DNA of 17,980 nucleotides, from positions 1-17,980 of the forward strand of contig DJAN01000076.1 in assembly GCA_002429615.1 (NCBI GenBank). Reading direction: 5' to 3'. Origin of the DNA: Lysobacteraceae bacterium UBA6001. Lineage in GTDB: Bacteria > Pseudomonadota > Gammaproteobacteria > Xanthomonadales > Xanthomonadaceae. Both the position numbers and the translations under genes were made by a program. The notes beneath the pieces are model-generated. The model was not told the DNA's origin, ran no database searches, and saw only the letters and a program-made list of their open reading frames with translations. Positions 7,201 to 15,575 of the stretch are shown piece after piece (the stretch's first letter is position 1; each line of letters opens with the position of its first letter).

Positions 7201-8080
7201 GTGCGGGGTCGGTGATGCCGGCGGCGCCCATCAGCAGTGCGGTATCCAGTTCGTCGGCATCGGCCTGCAGACGCCAACGCGGGTCTTCCTTGCCGGTGAA
7301 CACCAGGCGCACATGCAGCGGCTTGGGCGCTCGCCCCGCGATGGCCACTTCCATGTTCGACAGGTCGCCGCGTGCGACCAGCCCGAAGCTCGCCGGCGTG
7401 CGTCCGCGGGGTGCCGGCAGCAGCGCGGTGGCGGTGAGGTTGGTCTTGTAGTCCTGACGCGGAACGTAGTCGCCATTGAGGCCGAAGTTGCCGCGGTCGC
7501 TGTCCACCTGCAGCTGGCGCGTGCGCAGCTCGCCGTTGGCCATTTCCAGGCCACCGCGGATGCGGTGCAGGTCGATCAGCGGCTCACCGAGCTGGGTGAC
7601 GCGCAGGTCGTTGACCTGGATGACATCGGCCTGGATCGCCAGCGGCATCTCGATCTGCGGCAGTGACCCCGGCCAGCTCGGCATCTCGAACGGTTCGTCG
7701 CTCTTGGCGAGGTTCAACGTCGCGCCGCTGATTTCCAGCTTGTCCAGCAGCAGCTTGCGGCCGAGCAGCGGGCGGATGTCGGCCTTGAAATAGACGCGGT
7801 CGGCGGTGAATCGATAGTCCTGGTAGCGGAAGTCCACGCCGCGCAGGGTCAGCGGTCCCGCCAACGGGCCATCGGCTTCCTTCCAGGTGAAGGAGGCGCC
7901 CACGGGCAGGCGCGCCACCACCTGCGCCAGCAGCACATCGCGGCCGGCCACGGTCTGCAGCAGCCAGTACACCGCCAGCAACACGATCAGCACCAGCCCG
8001 AGCACGCCGAGCCCCGAGCCGATCCAGAAGCGACGGCGGCGATAGAAGCGGGGGCGCGGCGGGGGCACGGGCGCGTTCAC
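4259..8080 (-). CDS. tamB: TamB, inner-membrane-anchored envelope transport protein
   Basis: TamB spans the periplasm from the inner membrane to TamA and takes part in outer-membrane protein assembly; AsmA-like relatives carry phospholipids to the outer membrane. The 1273-residue product has a short cytoplasmic N-terminus rich in Arg and Pro, one transmembrane helix (about residues 18-42, GLGVLGLVLIVLLAVYWLL) and then a very long run of alternating short strands (repeated L..D..R.G patterns) typical of the beta-taco groove. The C-terminal DUF490/TamB domain ends with VVGFGKYLSPRFYVGYGVAL and ETKGSINWRKEK, a family hallmark. Length matches the family (about 1250). The start is a GTG whose last two bases and the next A form the TGA stop of tamA (GTGA overlap at 8077-8080), so translation is coupled. 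A long open frame on the opposite strand is a GC shadow. Confidence 0.97.
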   Translation of the reverse strand: MNAPVPPPRPRFYRRRRFWIGSGLGVLGLVLIVLLAVYWLLQTVAGRDVLLAQVVARLPVGASFTWKEADGPLAGPLTLRGVDFRYQDYRFTADRVYFKADIRPLLGRKLLLDKLEISGATLNLAKSDEPFEMPSWPGSLPQIEMPLAIQADVIQVNDLRVTQLGEPLIDLHRIRGGLEMANGELRTRQLQVDSDRGNFGLNGDYVPRQDYKTNLTATALLPAPRGRTPASFGLVARGDLSNMEVAIAGRAPKPLHVRLVFTGKEDPRWRLQADADELDTALLMGAAGITDPAPAQPISLTLDASGKGGNAQLKGRVKQGEQEIVLQPSNIALKDQVLTVAPLEVDAFGGRIRLRGTADFTDTSNARFRMAAYARDLRFTPAPDPATPDAQQVPVELREARLGLAGTMKQWAVYGRADIAREQQRAELHIDARGDDQRATLNEVRAIAPGGQLDLTGEVGWQPQLSWDVAAELSQFDPGYFAPGWDGRLSGRIASKGRQLPPAANGAPGDYQATAEIVALRGQLRQRSIDARGRFALEGKQGEGQLALSIGNSRINAKGRVGDRLDIDAQLQPLQLDDLLPGATGNLRGSVQVRGRSAAPDITADLAGSGLRWNDYSADTVSLRGRLPWRGSDGTLTLQGSAVNAGMVLDSVQIQAQGAVENLRVQADVRNAMAQLALQGEVRRNGARWQGQLGTLRIVPSKGNTWALRQPAQFSVNGPAFTVADACLAAVGAGGALCVNANWPREGVTVHSEALPLALIQPWLPPNEGRQLHLRGDITVDGSFRPRGNAWEGAFKVASLEGGIRLGDNSRGEVVRYDHFSLTGDFNPQKIQGYLGVGFAGNGFVDARFNTGWDTYAPLNGELYLNMSRLSWLQLFVADLVNPKGNVEGHVSLRGTRSQPQLGGEAVLKDFTGEYPSMGLTLADGQGRFSAQPDGSARIVANVRSGEGTLNVDGDLSWYGERTPLKLNIRGDRVLLYNTPELRVIANPDMQFGIVDKTMQLRGQVTVPEADIDLERLERGTSVSEDVVVLDPVNPEATPSSPLDMDLAVILGDNVKMAGFGLKGALTGRMQVRARPGREMTANGGLDVSGRYKAYGQDLTITRGQLTWNNNIVSDPRINIRAERRIGDVTAGIDVSGRAESPRADVWSNPSMSQSEALSYLVLGRGLSSASGSEAQQVTAASAALSAGSGLLASQLGAKLGLDEAGVSQSGSLGSVVGFGKYLSPRFYVGYGVALVGGSSVITLKYLLTRGFDVEVESSTIETKGSINWRKEK

Positions 8081-9858
8081 AGGTTGGCTCCGATGTTGAT
8101 GTAGAGCTGGAACTGCGAATCCGGGTCATCCAGGCCATGCGCGACGTCGACGCGTACCGGGCCGATCGGCGACTTCCAGCGCAGGCCGATGCCGATACCG
8201 GTGTGGAAGTCCGGCGTGTTGTCGAACGCGCTGCCGGTATCGACGAACACCGCTCCGCCCCACGGGCTGTTGTTGAGGTAACGCTCGTACTCGACGCTGC
8301 CGGTCAGCACGTTCTTCGCACCGAGCGCGTACTTGTCCGGCGGCGGCGTGCGCGGGCCGACCTCGCGGAAGGCGTAGCCGCGGATGCTGTTGTCGCCACC
8401 GGCGAAGAAACGCAGGCTCGGCGGCATCGAGACCAGGTCGGCGGTCCAGGTGGTGCCCCCCTCGCCACGCAGGATCAGGCGGTCGTTGGCGCCGAAGCCA
8501 TGAAACCAGAACACCTGCGCGTAGGCCTGGGCGAAGCTGGTATCGGAGCCGACGCCTTCCACGCCGCCGCGCACGAACATGCGCGCGGCGATGCCCTGCG
8601 TCGGGAAGGTACGGTTGTCCACGCCGGAGTACACCGCTTCCAGCTGCGGGTAGACGAAGGTGGCGTACTGGTAGAACGGATCGGGCTGGTCGTTGGTGCT
8701 GTAGCGCCAGCGCTCGCGCAGCGCGTTGATCGAGGCGATCGCGGTCCAGTGGTCGTTGATCTCGCCGCTACGGCTGGCGCTGAGCTTGACGTTGCGCAGG
8801 TCGATGTAATCGGTCTGTTCGTCGTAGTAGCCGGCGGTGAACGAATACCAGCCATCGAGCCAGGCAAACGCGGGAATGCGGTAGGCGGTGGTGAGGCTCT
8901 TGCGCTTCTGCGCGAAGTCCAGCTGCGTGTCCATCTTGTGGCCACGCGAATTGACGTAGCGCCGCTCCACGCCACCGCGCACACCCGGGCCGCTCTCGCT
9001 GCCGTAGCTCAAACCGGCGGTATAGACGGTGCGCTTGGCACGCTCCAGGCGCACGTCGATCGGCACGCGGCCGTCGGCGTCGGCTTCCTCCGGCTTGGGC
9101 TGGATGTCGATGGTGCCGAAGTAGCCGAGTTTGTTGAGCGACTCGCGCAGGCGGTCGAGCTTGCCTTCGTGGTAGTAGCTGCCTTCCTCCCAGTACACCA
9201 GCGGGTCGAACAGGCCGGGCTTGAAGTAGTCGTACTGGAAACGCACCGGTCCCATGTCGTAACGACGGCCGCTGTCCCAGCCCAGGTCGATATCGGCGGC
9301 GTGTTCGGCGCGGGTGATCTCCACCCGGCGCTGGGTGAAGTCGGCATCGAAGTAGCCGCGCTCGGCCAGGCGGCGGGTGATGCGCACCTTGCTGGCCTCG
9401 TACTGCGGATGGCTGAACACCGCGCCCACCGCCGGCTGGAAATCGGCGACGTCGCGCTGCAGGTACTGGTCGTCCTCGGCCCAGCCGGTCAGCACGATGT
9501 GCGACTGGCGCACGCGCACCGGCTCGCCCTTGTCGACATGGATGACCACATTGACGTTGTCGCCGTTGCGCGGCGAATCGACGGTGATGGTGGGGCTGTA
9601 GTAGCCGAACGGCTCCAGCGCGGCGCGGGTCTGGTCCTGCGCCTGGTTGAGCAGGTACTCCAGCCGCGACTCGCCCTGCGGCTTGCCGATGGTCTGGTAC
9701 AGCGAGAGCGAGACTTCGATGTTCTCGATCATCTCGGCATCGTCGCCCTTGTCCAGGCCTTCGATGCTGACCTTGTCGATGGTGCCACGCGCGTGCGCGG
9801 TGCCGGCGAGGGCCCAAATCAGGAGAGACAGCAACAGGGCCGTGGGGGAAAGGCGCAT
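8077..9858 (-). CDS. tamA: TamA, Omp85-family outer-membrane assembly protein
   Basis: TamA is the outer-membrane half of the TAM complex. The 593-residue product has a signal peptide (MRLSPTALLLSLLIWALAGTAHA), about three POTRA domains (to roughly residue 270; motifs include VSIEGLDKGDDAEMIENIE and the region around AERGYFDADF) and a C-terminal 16-strand barrel. The conserved loop 6 motif is present as IRGYAF, with R493, G494 and Y495 after FFAGGDNS. The final strand ends FQLYINIGANL, with leucine rather than the usual terminal phenylalanine. The length is close to E. coli TamA (577). It overlaps tamB by four bases. The ATG at 9858 begins the signal peptide, but no Shine-Dalgarno precedes it; a TATATC hexamer lies eight bases upstream. 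A strong hairpin separates it from glyS, so it probably has its own promoter. Confidence 0.97.
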   Translation of the reverse strand: MRLSPTALLLSLLIWALAGTAHARGTIDKVSIEGLDKGDDAEMIENIEVSLSLYQTIGKPQGESRLEYLLNQAQDQTRAALEPFGYYSPTITVDSPRNGDNVNVVIHVDKGEPVRVRQSHIVLTGWAEDDQYLQRDVADFQPAVGAVFSHPQYEASKVRITRRLAERGYFDADFTQRRVEITRAEHAADIDLGWDSGRRYDMGPVRFQYDYFKPGLFDPLVYWEEGSYYHEGKLDRLRESLNKLGYFGTIDIQPKPEEADADGRVPIDVRLERAKRTVYTAGLSYGSESGPGVRGGVERRYVNSRGHKMDTQLDFAQKRKSLTTAYRIPAFAWLDGWYSFTAGYYDEQTDYIDLRNVKLSASRSGEINDHWTAIASINALRERWRYSTNDQPDPFYQYATFVYPQLEAVYSGVDNRTFPTQGIAARMFVRGGVEGVGSDTSFAQAYAQVFWFHGFGANDRLILRGEGGTTWTADLVSMPPSLRFFAGGDNSIRGYAFREVGPRTPPPDKYALGAKNVLTGSVEYERYLNNSPWGGAVFVDTGSAFDNTPDFHTGIGIGLRWKSPIGPVRVDVAHGLDDPDSQFQLYINIGANL

Positions 9859-9921
9859 GGGTCGAGGATATACCGGGAGGACAACAAGGACCCGTTAAGA
9901 CCCCAGCGGGACGGCCTGACA

Positions 9922-9947
9922 CCGGTGCCGGCAAGCGCCGGCACCGG
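9922..9947 (-). terminator. Perfect 11-bp hairpin after glyS
   Basis: CCGGTGCCGGC and GCCGGCACCGG form a perfect 11-base stem around a four-base loop, starting nine bases past the glyS stop. The position fits a terminator for the glyQ-GST-glyS operon, before tamA. No T-run follows on either strand. The GTGCCGGC core resembles that of short REP palindromes in Stenotrophomonas (SMAG type), but the flanking GTAG is absent. Confidence 0.55.
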
Positions 9948-9955
9948 CGTGGCGA

Positions 9956-12109
9956 TCACACGGACAGATGCTCGATCGCCGCGACGCTGCCCAGCCGGTC
10001 GCCCAGGCGCTGCAGCAGCGCCAGGCGGTTGCCACGCAGCGCCGGGTCTTCGGCATTCACCATCACCCCGTCGAAGAAGGCATCGACCTGCGGACGCAGC
10101 AGCGCCAGGCGTGCCAGCACCGCGACATAGTCGTGGCGATGCAGCGCGGCGTCGGTATCGCCCATCGCGCCCTCCACCGCCTCGGCCAGCGCTTCCTCGG
10201 CCGGCTCGCGCAGCAGCGCGCGGTCGACCATCGCCGGAATCGCGCCGTCGGCCTTGCGCAGGATGTTGCGGATGCGCTTGTTGGCGGCGGCCAGTGCTTC
10301 GGCCTCCGGCAGCACCGCGAAGGTGCCGATCGCGTCGATGCGGCGGTCGAAGTCGTACAGCGAACCGCGCTCGGCGGCATGGCCCGGCGGCGGCGCCACT
10401 TCGCCATCGAACAGCGCGGCGACGGCGTTGAACTGCGTGGCCGGCACGCCCTTGTCGGCGTAGTAGCCGCGCAGGCGATCCAGCACGAAGGCGAAGATCT
10501 CGGCGGCCAGCGCGTCGGCCTCGAGCGCCGGCGGCGCCTTGGCCACCGGGTGCGCGGCCAGCGCCTGCACCGCGGCCTGCGCGGCCGAACGCAGCAGCGC
10601 CTTCACATCGATGTCGATGCCGCTCTCGATCAGCGTGCGCGCCAGGCCCAGCGCGTTGCGGCGCAGGGCGAAGGGATCCTTGTTACCGGTCGGCTTGAGC
10701 CCGGCGGCGAAACCGCCGGCCAGGGTGTCGGCACGTTCGGCGATCGCCAGCACCTTGCCCAGCGGGGACAGCGCGATGTCGTCGCCGGCAAAACGCGGCT
10801 GGTAGGCCTCGTCGATGGCCAGCGCCACCTCCGGGCCTTCGCCACCGGCCACCGCGTAATGACGGCCGGCGATGCCCTGCAGTTCCGGGAACTCGTTGAC
10901 CATGCGCGACTGCAGGTCGTTCTTGCACAGCTCGGCCGAGCGTGCGGCCAGCACCGGATCGGCGCCCACCGCCGGGGCGATGCCGCGCGCCAGCGCGGCC
11001 ACGCGCTGCACCTTGTCGGCCACGCTGCCCAGGCGCGCCTGGTAGGTCACCGTCTTCAGGCCCTCGCCCATCGACACCAGGCCCTGCTTGAGGTCCTCGT
11101 CGAAGAAGAACTTGGCGTCGGCGAAGCGCGGGCGGATGACCCGCTCGTAGCCCTTGGCGACCTCGGCCACGTCGCGCGACTCGATGTTGGCGATGCCGAT
11201 GAACTTCTCGGTCAGCTTGCCGCCGTCGTCGAGTACCGGGAAGAACTTCTGGTTGATCTCCATCGTCTCGATCAGCGCTTCCTGCGGCACGGCAAGGAAT
11301 TCGCGCTCGAAACCGCACAGCACCGCCGACGGCCATTCGACCAGGTCCACGACCTGGCCGAGGTTGTCGTCGGTGATGCGCGCCACGCCGCCGGCCTGCG
11401 CGGCGGCGGCGTTGACCTCGGCCACGATGCGCTGGCGGCGCTCGGCCGGATCGACCATCACGTTGGCGGCACGCAGCGAGTCGATGTAGTCGCCCGGCGT
11501 GCTCAGCCAGACCTGCTTGTCATGCATGAAGCGGTGGCCGCGGCTCATGCGGTCCGCGGCCAGGCCGAACAGCGTGGCTGGCACCACTTCCTTGCCGAAC
11601 AGCAGCACCAGCCAGTGCACCGGACGGGCGAAGGCGTAATCGTGGTCACCCCAGCGCATCGGCTTGGGGATCGGCATCGCGGCGATGGCCTCGGCCAGGA
11701 TCTCCGGCAGCAGCTCGGCGGTACGCGCACCCGGCTTCACCGCGCGGTGCACGAAACGCTCGCCCTTGTTGTCGGTGGTGCGCTCCAGCGCATTCCACTC
11801 GACACCGGCCTTGGCGGCGAAACCCTGCAGCGCCTTGGTCGGCTGGCCGTCGGCGTCCAGGCCGATGTTGAGGTACGGGCCGAGCACTTCGGAGCGCTGC
11901 TCCGGCTGTTCGACCGCCACGCCCGGCAGCAGCACGGCAAGCCGGCGCGGCGTGGACAGCGGGCGCGCATCGCCGCGCTCGACGGTGACGCCGCGCTTCT
12001 CCAGGCCGGCGAGCACGCCGTCGAAGAAGGCCTGGGCCAGGCCCGGCAACGCCTTGACCGGCAGTTCCTCGGTACCCAGTTCGATCAGCAGGGGGGAGAG
12101 CTGGCTCAT
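9956..12109 (-). CDS. glyS: Glycyl-tRNA synthetase beta subunit
   Basis: This is the beta subunit of the alpha2-beta2 bacterial glycyl-tRNA synthetase, which binds tRNA(Gly) and is needed with GlyQ for charging with glycine in the cytosol. The 717-residue product (E. coli 689) opens with the family start [20 protein letters not shown]. It carries [12 protein letters not shown], the [18 protein letters not shown] block, [12 protein letters not shown], and the conserved [22 protein letters not shown] region split over about residues 390-410. The C-terminal part (about 560-700), with KRIRNILRK and [19 protein letters not shown], matches the DALR-like anticodon-binding domain. The ATG at 12109 has AAGGA eight bases upstream (12118-12122). 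The gene follows the GST stop by 15 bases, and a hairpin marks the operon end. Confidence 0.98.
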   Translation of the reverse strand: MSQLSPLLIELGTEELPVKALPGLAQAFFDGVLAGLEKRGVTVERGDARPLSTPRRLAVLLPGVAVEQPEQRSEVLGPYLNIGLDADGQPTKALQGFAAKAGVEWNALERTTDNKGERFVHRAVKPGARTAELLPEILAEAIAAMPIPKPMRWGDHDYAFARPVHWLVLLFGKEVVPATLFGLAADRMSRGHRFMHDKQVWLSTPGDYIDSLRAANVMVDPAERRQRIVAEVNAAAAQAGGVARITDDNLGQVVDLVEWPSAVLCGFEREFLAVPQEALIETMEINQKFFPVLDDGGKLTEKFIGIANIESRDVAEVAKGYERVIRPRFADAKFFFDEDLKQGLVSMGEGLKTVTYQARLGSVADKVQRVAALARGIAPAVGADPVLAARSAELCKNDLQSRMVNEFPELQGIAGRHYAVAGGEGPEVALAIDEAYQPRFAGDDIALSPLGKVLAIAERADTLAGGFAAGLKPTGNKDPFALRRNALGLARTLIESGIDIDVKALLRSAAQAAVQALAAHPVAKAPPALEADALAAEIFAFVLDRLRGYYADKGVPATQFNAVAALFDGEVAPPPGHAAERGSLYDFDRRIDAIGTFAVLPEAEALAAANKRIRNILRKADGAIPAMVDRALLREPAEEALAEAVEGAMGDTDAALHRHDYVAVLARLALLRPQVDAFFDGVMVNAEDPALRGNRLALLQRLGDRLGSVAAIEHLSV

Positions 12110-12124
12110 CGGATCAATCCTTGG

Positions 12125-12766
12125 TCAGGCCGTCGCGCCGGTCTGCGGCGCATCAAACGGCACGTAGTATTTGCGTAGCACCGGCAACGTCTCGTAGCGC
12201 GCCACGCGGGCGGCCAGCGAGGGGAAGCGGTCCAGGTCGTAGGGCAGCGCGTCGCGCAGGTAGGTGCAGAAGCAGGCCACGGTGAGGTCGGCCAGGCCGA
12301 AGCGATCACCGACCAGCCATTGGCTGTCACCGGCGTCGACGCAGGCGCGGTCGAGCACCTGCAGGGCGCCTTCCATCTGCGTGCGGCAGCGCTCGACCCA
12401 CGGCGCATGGCGCTTGTCGTCGGGACGGAACACCCGCTCCATCACCTGCTGCAGGGCCTTCTCCACCGCACCGGTGGCATAGCCGACCAGCCGCAGCGCC
12501 TGCCGGCGCGCAGCGCCATGCGCAGGCAGCAGCGTGGCATCGCCGGCCTGGCCATCGAGCCAGTCGAGGATCACCGCCGAGTCGGTCAGCACTTCGCCGT
12601 CGTCGAGCACCAGCACCGGCACGCGGCCGAGCGGGCTGTAGTCGCGGATGCGGTTGAAGTCGCGGCCCACCGACCAGTCACGGTGTTCGAACGGCAAGCC
12701 AAGCAGGTCCATCGCCACGGCGACGCGACGCACGAACGGCGAGTCGAACATGCCGATCAGGATCAT
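12125..12766 (-). CDS. Glutathione S-transferase family protein within the gly operon
   Basis: The 213-residue cytosolic product has the two-domain GST layout. The N-terminal thioredoxin-like domain (about 1-78) starts [19 protein letters not shown], with Ser9 at the place of the catalytic Ser/Cys, Pro50 of the VPVLV cis-proline loop and D62-S63 of the glutathione-binding [11 protein letters not shown] motif. The helical C-terminal domain includes [17 protein letters not shown], the usual N-capping box region. It resembles the E. coli YibF type more than plant or animal classes; the substrate is unknown. Its ATG overlaps the glyQ TGA (ATGA, 12763-12766) and glyS follows 15 bases later, so it is translationally embedded between the two synthetase subunits. 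A role tied to glycine or glutathione supply is an attractive but untested inference. Confidence 0.92.
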   Translation of the reverse strand: MILIGMFDSPFVRRVAVAMDLLGLPFEHRDWSVGRDFNRIRDYSPLGRVPVLVLDDGEVLTDSAVILDWLDGQAGDATLLPAHGAARRQALRLVGYATGAVEKALQQVMERVFRPDDKRHAPWVERCRTQMEGALQVLDRACVDAGDSQWLVGDRFGLADLTVACFCTYLRDALPYDLDRFPSLAARVARYETLPVLRKYYVPFDAPQTGATA

Positions 12767-13680
12767 CCGGCGGAGGCCTCGCGCTTGGCGCCGGGGAAAC
12801 CGAGCTTCTCGCGCTGGGCGTAGTAGGCTTGGGCGACCGCCTGGGCCAGCGCACGCACGCGCAGGATGTAGCGCTGGCGCTCGGTCACGCTGATCGCGCG
12901 GCGCGCGTCGAGCAGGTTGAAGGCATGGCTGGCCTTGGTGACCTGCTCATACGCCGGCAGCGGCAGGCCGACCTCGACCAGCTTCTGCGCTTCGCGTTCG
13001 CAGGCGTCAAAGCGGTGGAACAGCTCGGCGACGTCGGCATGCTCGAAGTTGTAGGCGCTCTGCTCCACCTCGTTCTGGTGGTAGACCTCGCCGTAGGTGA
13101 CCGGCGTGCCGTCCGGGCCGTAGGTCCAGACCAGGTCGTAGACGTTGTCGCAGTTCTGCAGGTACATGCAGAGCCGCTCCAGGCCGTAGGTGATCTCGCC
13201 CAGCACCGGCTTGCACTCCAGGCCACCGGCCTGCTGGAAGTAGGTGAACTGGGTCACTTCCATGCCGTTGAGCCAGACTTCCCAGCCCAGGCCCCAGGCG
13301 CCGAGGGTCGGCGATTCCCAGTTGTCCTCGACGAAGCGCAGGTCGTGCACCAGCGGGTCGATGCCCAGCGCCTTCAGCGAGCCCAGGTAGAGCTCCTGCA
13401 GGTTGTCCGGGTTCGGCTTCATCGCCACCTGGTACTGGTAGTAGCGCTGCAGGCGGTTGGGGTTCTCGCCGTAGCGGCCATCGGTGGGACGCCGCGAGGG
13501 CTGCACGTAGGCGGCGTTCCAGGTCTCCGGACCCAGCGCGCGCAGGAAGGTGGCCGGGTGGAAGGTACCGGCGCCGACTTCCAGGTCCAGCGGCTGGATC
13601 AGCACGCAGCCCTGCTCGGCCCAGTACTGGTTGAGGGTCTGGATCAGGCCCTGGAAGGTGATCGGTACGCGCTGTGACAT
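12763..13680 (-). CDS. glyQ: Glycyl-tRNA synthetase alpha subunit
   Basis: GlyQ is the class II catalytic subunit of the heterotetrameric glycyl-tRNA synthetase: it activates glycine with ATP and, with GlyS, charges tRNA(Gly). The 305-residue product (E. coli 303) opens with [19 protein letters not shown], has the [17 protein letters not shown] block, [18 protein letters not shown] (61-78), the [19 protein letters not shown] signature (118-136) and motif 3 [10 protein letters not shown] (161-170). All family landmarks are intact. The ATG at 13680 matches the family start exactly, although no Shine-Dalgarno is visible before it. A TATACT element on the minus strand (13710-13715) could be its -10 box, giving a short leader of about 20 bases. 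It is divergent from the ATPase gene, and its stop overlaps the GST start. Confidence 0.98.
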   Translation of the reverse strand: MSQRVPITFQGLIQTLNQYWAEQGCVLIQPLDLEVGAGTFHPATFLRALGPETWNAAYVQPSRRPTDGRYGENPNRLQRYYQYQVAMKPNPDNLQELYLGSLKALGIDPLVHDLRFVEDNWESPTLGAWGLGWEVWLNGMEVTQFTYFQQAGGLECKPVLGEITYGLERLCMYLQNCDNVYDLVWTYGPDGTPVTYGEVYHQNEVEQSAYNFEHADVAELFHRFDACEREAQKLVEVGLPLPAYEQVTKASHAFNLLDARRAISVTERQRYILRVRALAQAVAQAYYAQREKLGFPGAKREASAG

Positions 13681-13708
13681 GCGACAAGGGCCGTGCGAAG
13701 GGGTGCGC

Positions 13709-13717
13709 TAGTATAGC
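13709..13717. promoter_or_regulatory. Near-palindromic -10-like element between divergent genes
   Basis: The centre of the 74-base gap between glyQ and the ATPase gene reads GCTAGTATAGC (13707-13717). On the minus strand it gives TATACT, five of six matches to the sigma-70 -10 consensus, well placed for glyQ. On the plus strand it gives TAGTAT or TATAGC, weaker matches about 40 bases before the ATPase start. No good -35 hexamer stands out at standard spacing on either strand, so this is a suggestion based on position and the AT content within GC-rich DNA. Confidence 0.4.
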
Positions 13718-13743
13718 GGCCGACCTGCGGGGCTTTCCGCAGC

Positions 13744-13748
13744 AGGAA
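13744..13748 (+). promoter_or_regulatory. Ribosome binding site that fixes the ATPase start
   Basis: AGGAA lies six bases before the ATG at 13755 and supports that start over an upstream in-frame ATG at 13674, which would overlap glyQ. A small hairpin (CTGCGG, six-base loop, CCGCAG; 13725-13742) ends just before it. Confidence 0.65.
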
Positions 13749-13754
13749 CGGCTC

Positions 13755-15575
13755 ATGGACCAGCGGCAGTCCGCGGATGTGACGATGGACCTGGCCGCGG
13801 CGGCACTGCCGCGCGGCCGACTGGTGTTCGAGCGGGTCGCCGCGGCGCTGCTGGCCGACGGCATGGTGGCGCCGAACGACCGCGAGCGGATGCAGTTCTC
13901 CGCCGGCGGCGCGCGCAACGCCAGCGAGGTACACCCGCTGGTACTGCTGTCCAACCTCAAGCTGCACGCCGGCCAGCTGCCGGCCGGCGAGCTGGGGCTG
14001 GAACGCCTGACCGAATGGCTGGCCGCCCGGGTCGGCATGCGCTACCTGCGCATCGACCCCACCCAGGTCGACGTGGCCTCGATCACCGCGGTCGTCTCGC
14101 ACGCCTATGCGCGCCGCCACCGCATCCTGCCGCTGGCGGTCGACGCCGAGCGCGTGCTGGTGGCCACCAGCGAGCCGCTGGCACTGGACTGGCTGGCCGA
14201 CGTCCAGCACCTGACCCGCCGTCGCGTGGACGTGGTGCTGTGCAATCCGCTGGACCTGCACCGCTACACGATGGAGTTCTTCGGGGTGACGCGCTCGGTG
14301 CGCGGCGCCCACGGCGACGTGCGCAACACCGACAGCAATGCCGTCCTGCCCAGTTTCGAGCAGATGGTGGAGCTGGGCCGCACCGGCGACGTCAACGCCG
14401 ACGACCACCACATCGTGCACATCGTGGACTGGCTGCTGCAGTACGCCTACGAGCAGCGCGCCTCGGACATCCACCTGGAGCCGCGCCGCGACATGGGGCG
14501 CATGCGTTTCCGCATCGACGGCATGCTGCACAAGGTGTTCGAGGTGCCGCCGGCGGTGATGACCGCGGTGGTCAGCCGCATCAAGGTGCTGGGCCGCATG
14601 GACCTGGCCGAGCGCCGCCGCCCGCAGGACGGCCGCATCAAGACCCGCTCGCCGGGTGGGCGCGAGGTGGAGATGCGCCTGTCGACGATGCCCACCGCGT
14701 TCGGCGAGAAGTGCGTGATGCGCATCTTCGACCCGGATGCGGCGTTCAAGAGCATCGACCAGCTCGGTTTCAGCCCGCAGGAAGCCGCCGGCTGGAACGC
14801 GCTGGTCGAGCGGCCGCACGGCATCGTGCTGGTGACCGGGCCGACCGGCTCGGGCAAGACCACCACGCTGTATTCCACGCTCAAGCGCCTGGCCACGCCG
14901 GATGTGAACGTGTGCAGCGTGGAGGACCCGATCGAGATGATCTCGCCGGAGTTCAACCAGATGCAGGTCCAGCAGAACATCGACCTGGACTTCGCCGCCG
15001 GCGTGCGCACCCTGCTGCGCCAGGACCCGGACATCATCATGATCGGCGAGATCCGCGACCTGGAAACCGCGCAGATGGCGGTGCAGGCCTCGCTGACCGG
15101 CCACCTGGTGCTGTCGACCCTGCATACCAACGACGCGCCGTCAGCGATCACCCGCCTGCTCGACCTCGGCGTGCCGCATTACCTGGTCGCCTCCACCCTC
15201 AACGGGGTGCTGGCGCAGCGCCTGGTGCGCACCCTGTGCCCGCACTGCAAGCAGCCGCAGGCGCTGTCCGAGCAGGACTGGTCGGCGATCCGCGAGCCGG
15301 GCGAGGCGTTGCCGGAGGATGTGCAGCCGCACGCGCCGGTCGGTTGCCTGGAATGCCGGCGGACCGGCTTCCTCGGCCGGGTCGGCCTGTACGAACTGCT
15401 GCCGGTCAGCGCGCGCCTGCGCACGCTGATCCGCGCCGACATGGACCTGGCCGGGTTCAGTCGCGCCGCCCAGGGCGAGGGCCTGCGCACGCTGCGTCGC
15501 GCCGGGCTGGAAAAAGTCGCCCAGGGTCTGACTACAATCGAGGAAGTCCTGTCCATCCTGCCGCCCAAGGAATGA
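13755..15575 (+). CDS. GspE/PulE/PilB-family secretion or pilus ATPase, orphan
   Basis: The 606-residue product is a cytoplasmic hexameric ATPase of the type that powers type II secretion or type IV pilus assembly. An N-terminal T2SSE_N/MshEN-like region (about 15-190) precedes the catalytic core. The core has Walker A GPTGSGKTT (from G362), the Asp-box region SVEDPIE, Walker B DIIMIGEIRD (D426-E432), the His-box region TLHTNDAPSAITRLLDLGV and a zinc site of two CxxC pairs (C495/C498 and C531/C534, 32 residues apart), typical of GspE and PilB. The N-terminal domain starts RLVFERVAAALLADGMV but lacks clear tandem RLGxxL motifs, so c-di-GMP binding is not evident. No other secretion or pilin gene is in view, so which machine it serves cannot be told. 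Its stop overlaps the start of the amidotransferase gene (ATGA). Confidence 0.93.
   Translation: MDQRQSADVTMDLAAAALPRGRLVFERVAAALLADGMVAPNDRERMQFSAGGARNASEVHPLVLLSNLKLHAGQLPAGELGLERLTEWLAARVGMRYLRIDPTQVDVASITAVVSHAYARRHRILPLAVDAERVLVATSEPLALDWLADVQHLTRRRVDVVLCNPLDLHRYTMEFFGVTRSVRGAHGDVRNTDSNAVLPSFEQMVELGRTGDVNADDHHIVHIVDWLLQYAYEQRASDIHLEPRRDMGRMRFRIDGMLHKVFEVPPAVMTAVVSRIKVLGRMDLAERRRPQDGRIKTRSPGGREVEMRLSTMPTAFGEKCVMRIFDPDAAFKSIDQLGFSPQEAAGWNALVERPHGIVLVTGPTGSGKTTTLYSTLKRLATPDVNVCSVEDPIEMISPEFNQMQVQQNIDLDFAAGVRTLLRQDPDIIMIGEIRDLETAQMAVQASLTGHLVLSTLHTNDAPSAITRLLDLGVPHYLVASTLNGVLAQRLVRTLCPHCKQPQALSEQDWSAIREPGEALPEDVQPHAPVGCLECRRTGFLGRVGLYELLPVSARLRTLIRADMDLAGFSRAAQGEGLRTLRRAGLEKVAQGLTTIEEVLSILPPKE

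Noticed and set aside
5411..7666. 751-codon plus-strand open frame inside tamB
   Set aside because: It has no recognisable domain and mirrors the codon positions of tamB; a shadow frame.
8137..12178. Two long plus-strand open frames opposite tamA and glyS
   Set aside because: Both have low-complexity Arg/Gln/Val/Ala composition and run across well-supported genes on the other strand.
13644..15125. Long minus-strand open frame opposite the ATPase gene
   Set aside because: His/Val/Gln-rich shadow composition, and it would run into glyQ; the plus strand holds intact Walker motifs.
14015..15571. Upstream extension of the amidotransferase frame through the ATPase gene, which could suggest a fusion or frameshift
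   Set aside because: The extension is Arg/Ala/Gly/Pro-rich and without motifs, the ATPase frame is intact to its own stop, and the amidotransferase start is explained by the ATGA overlap.
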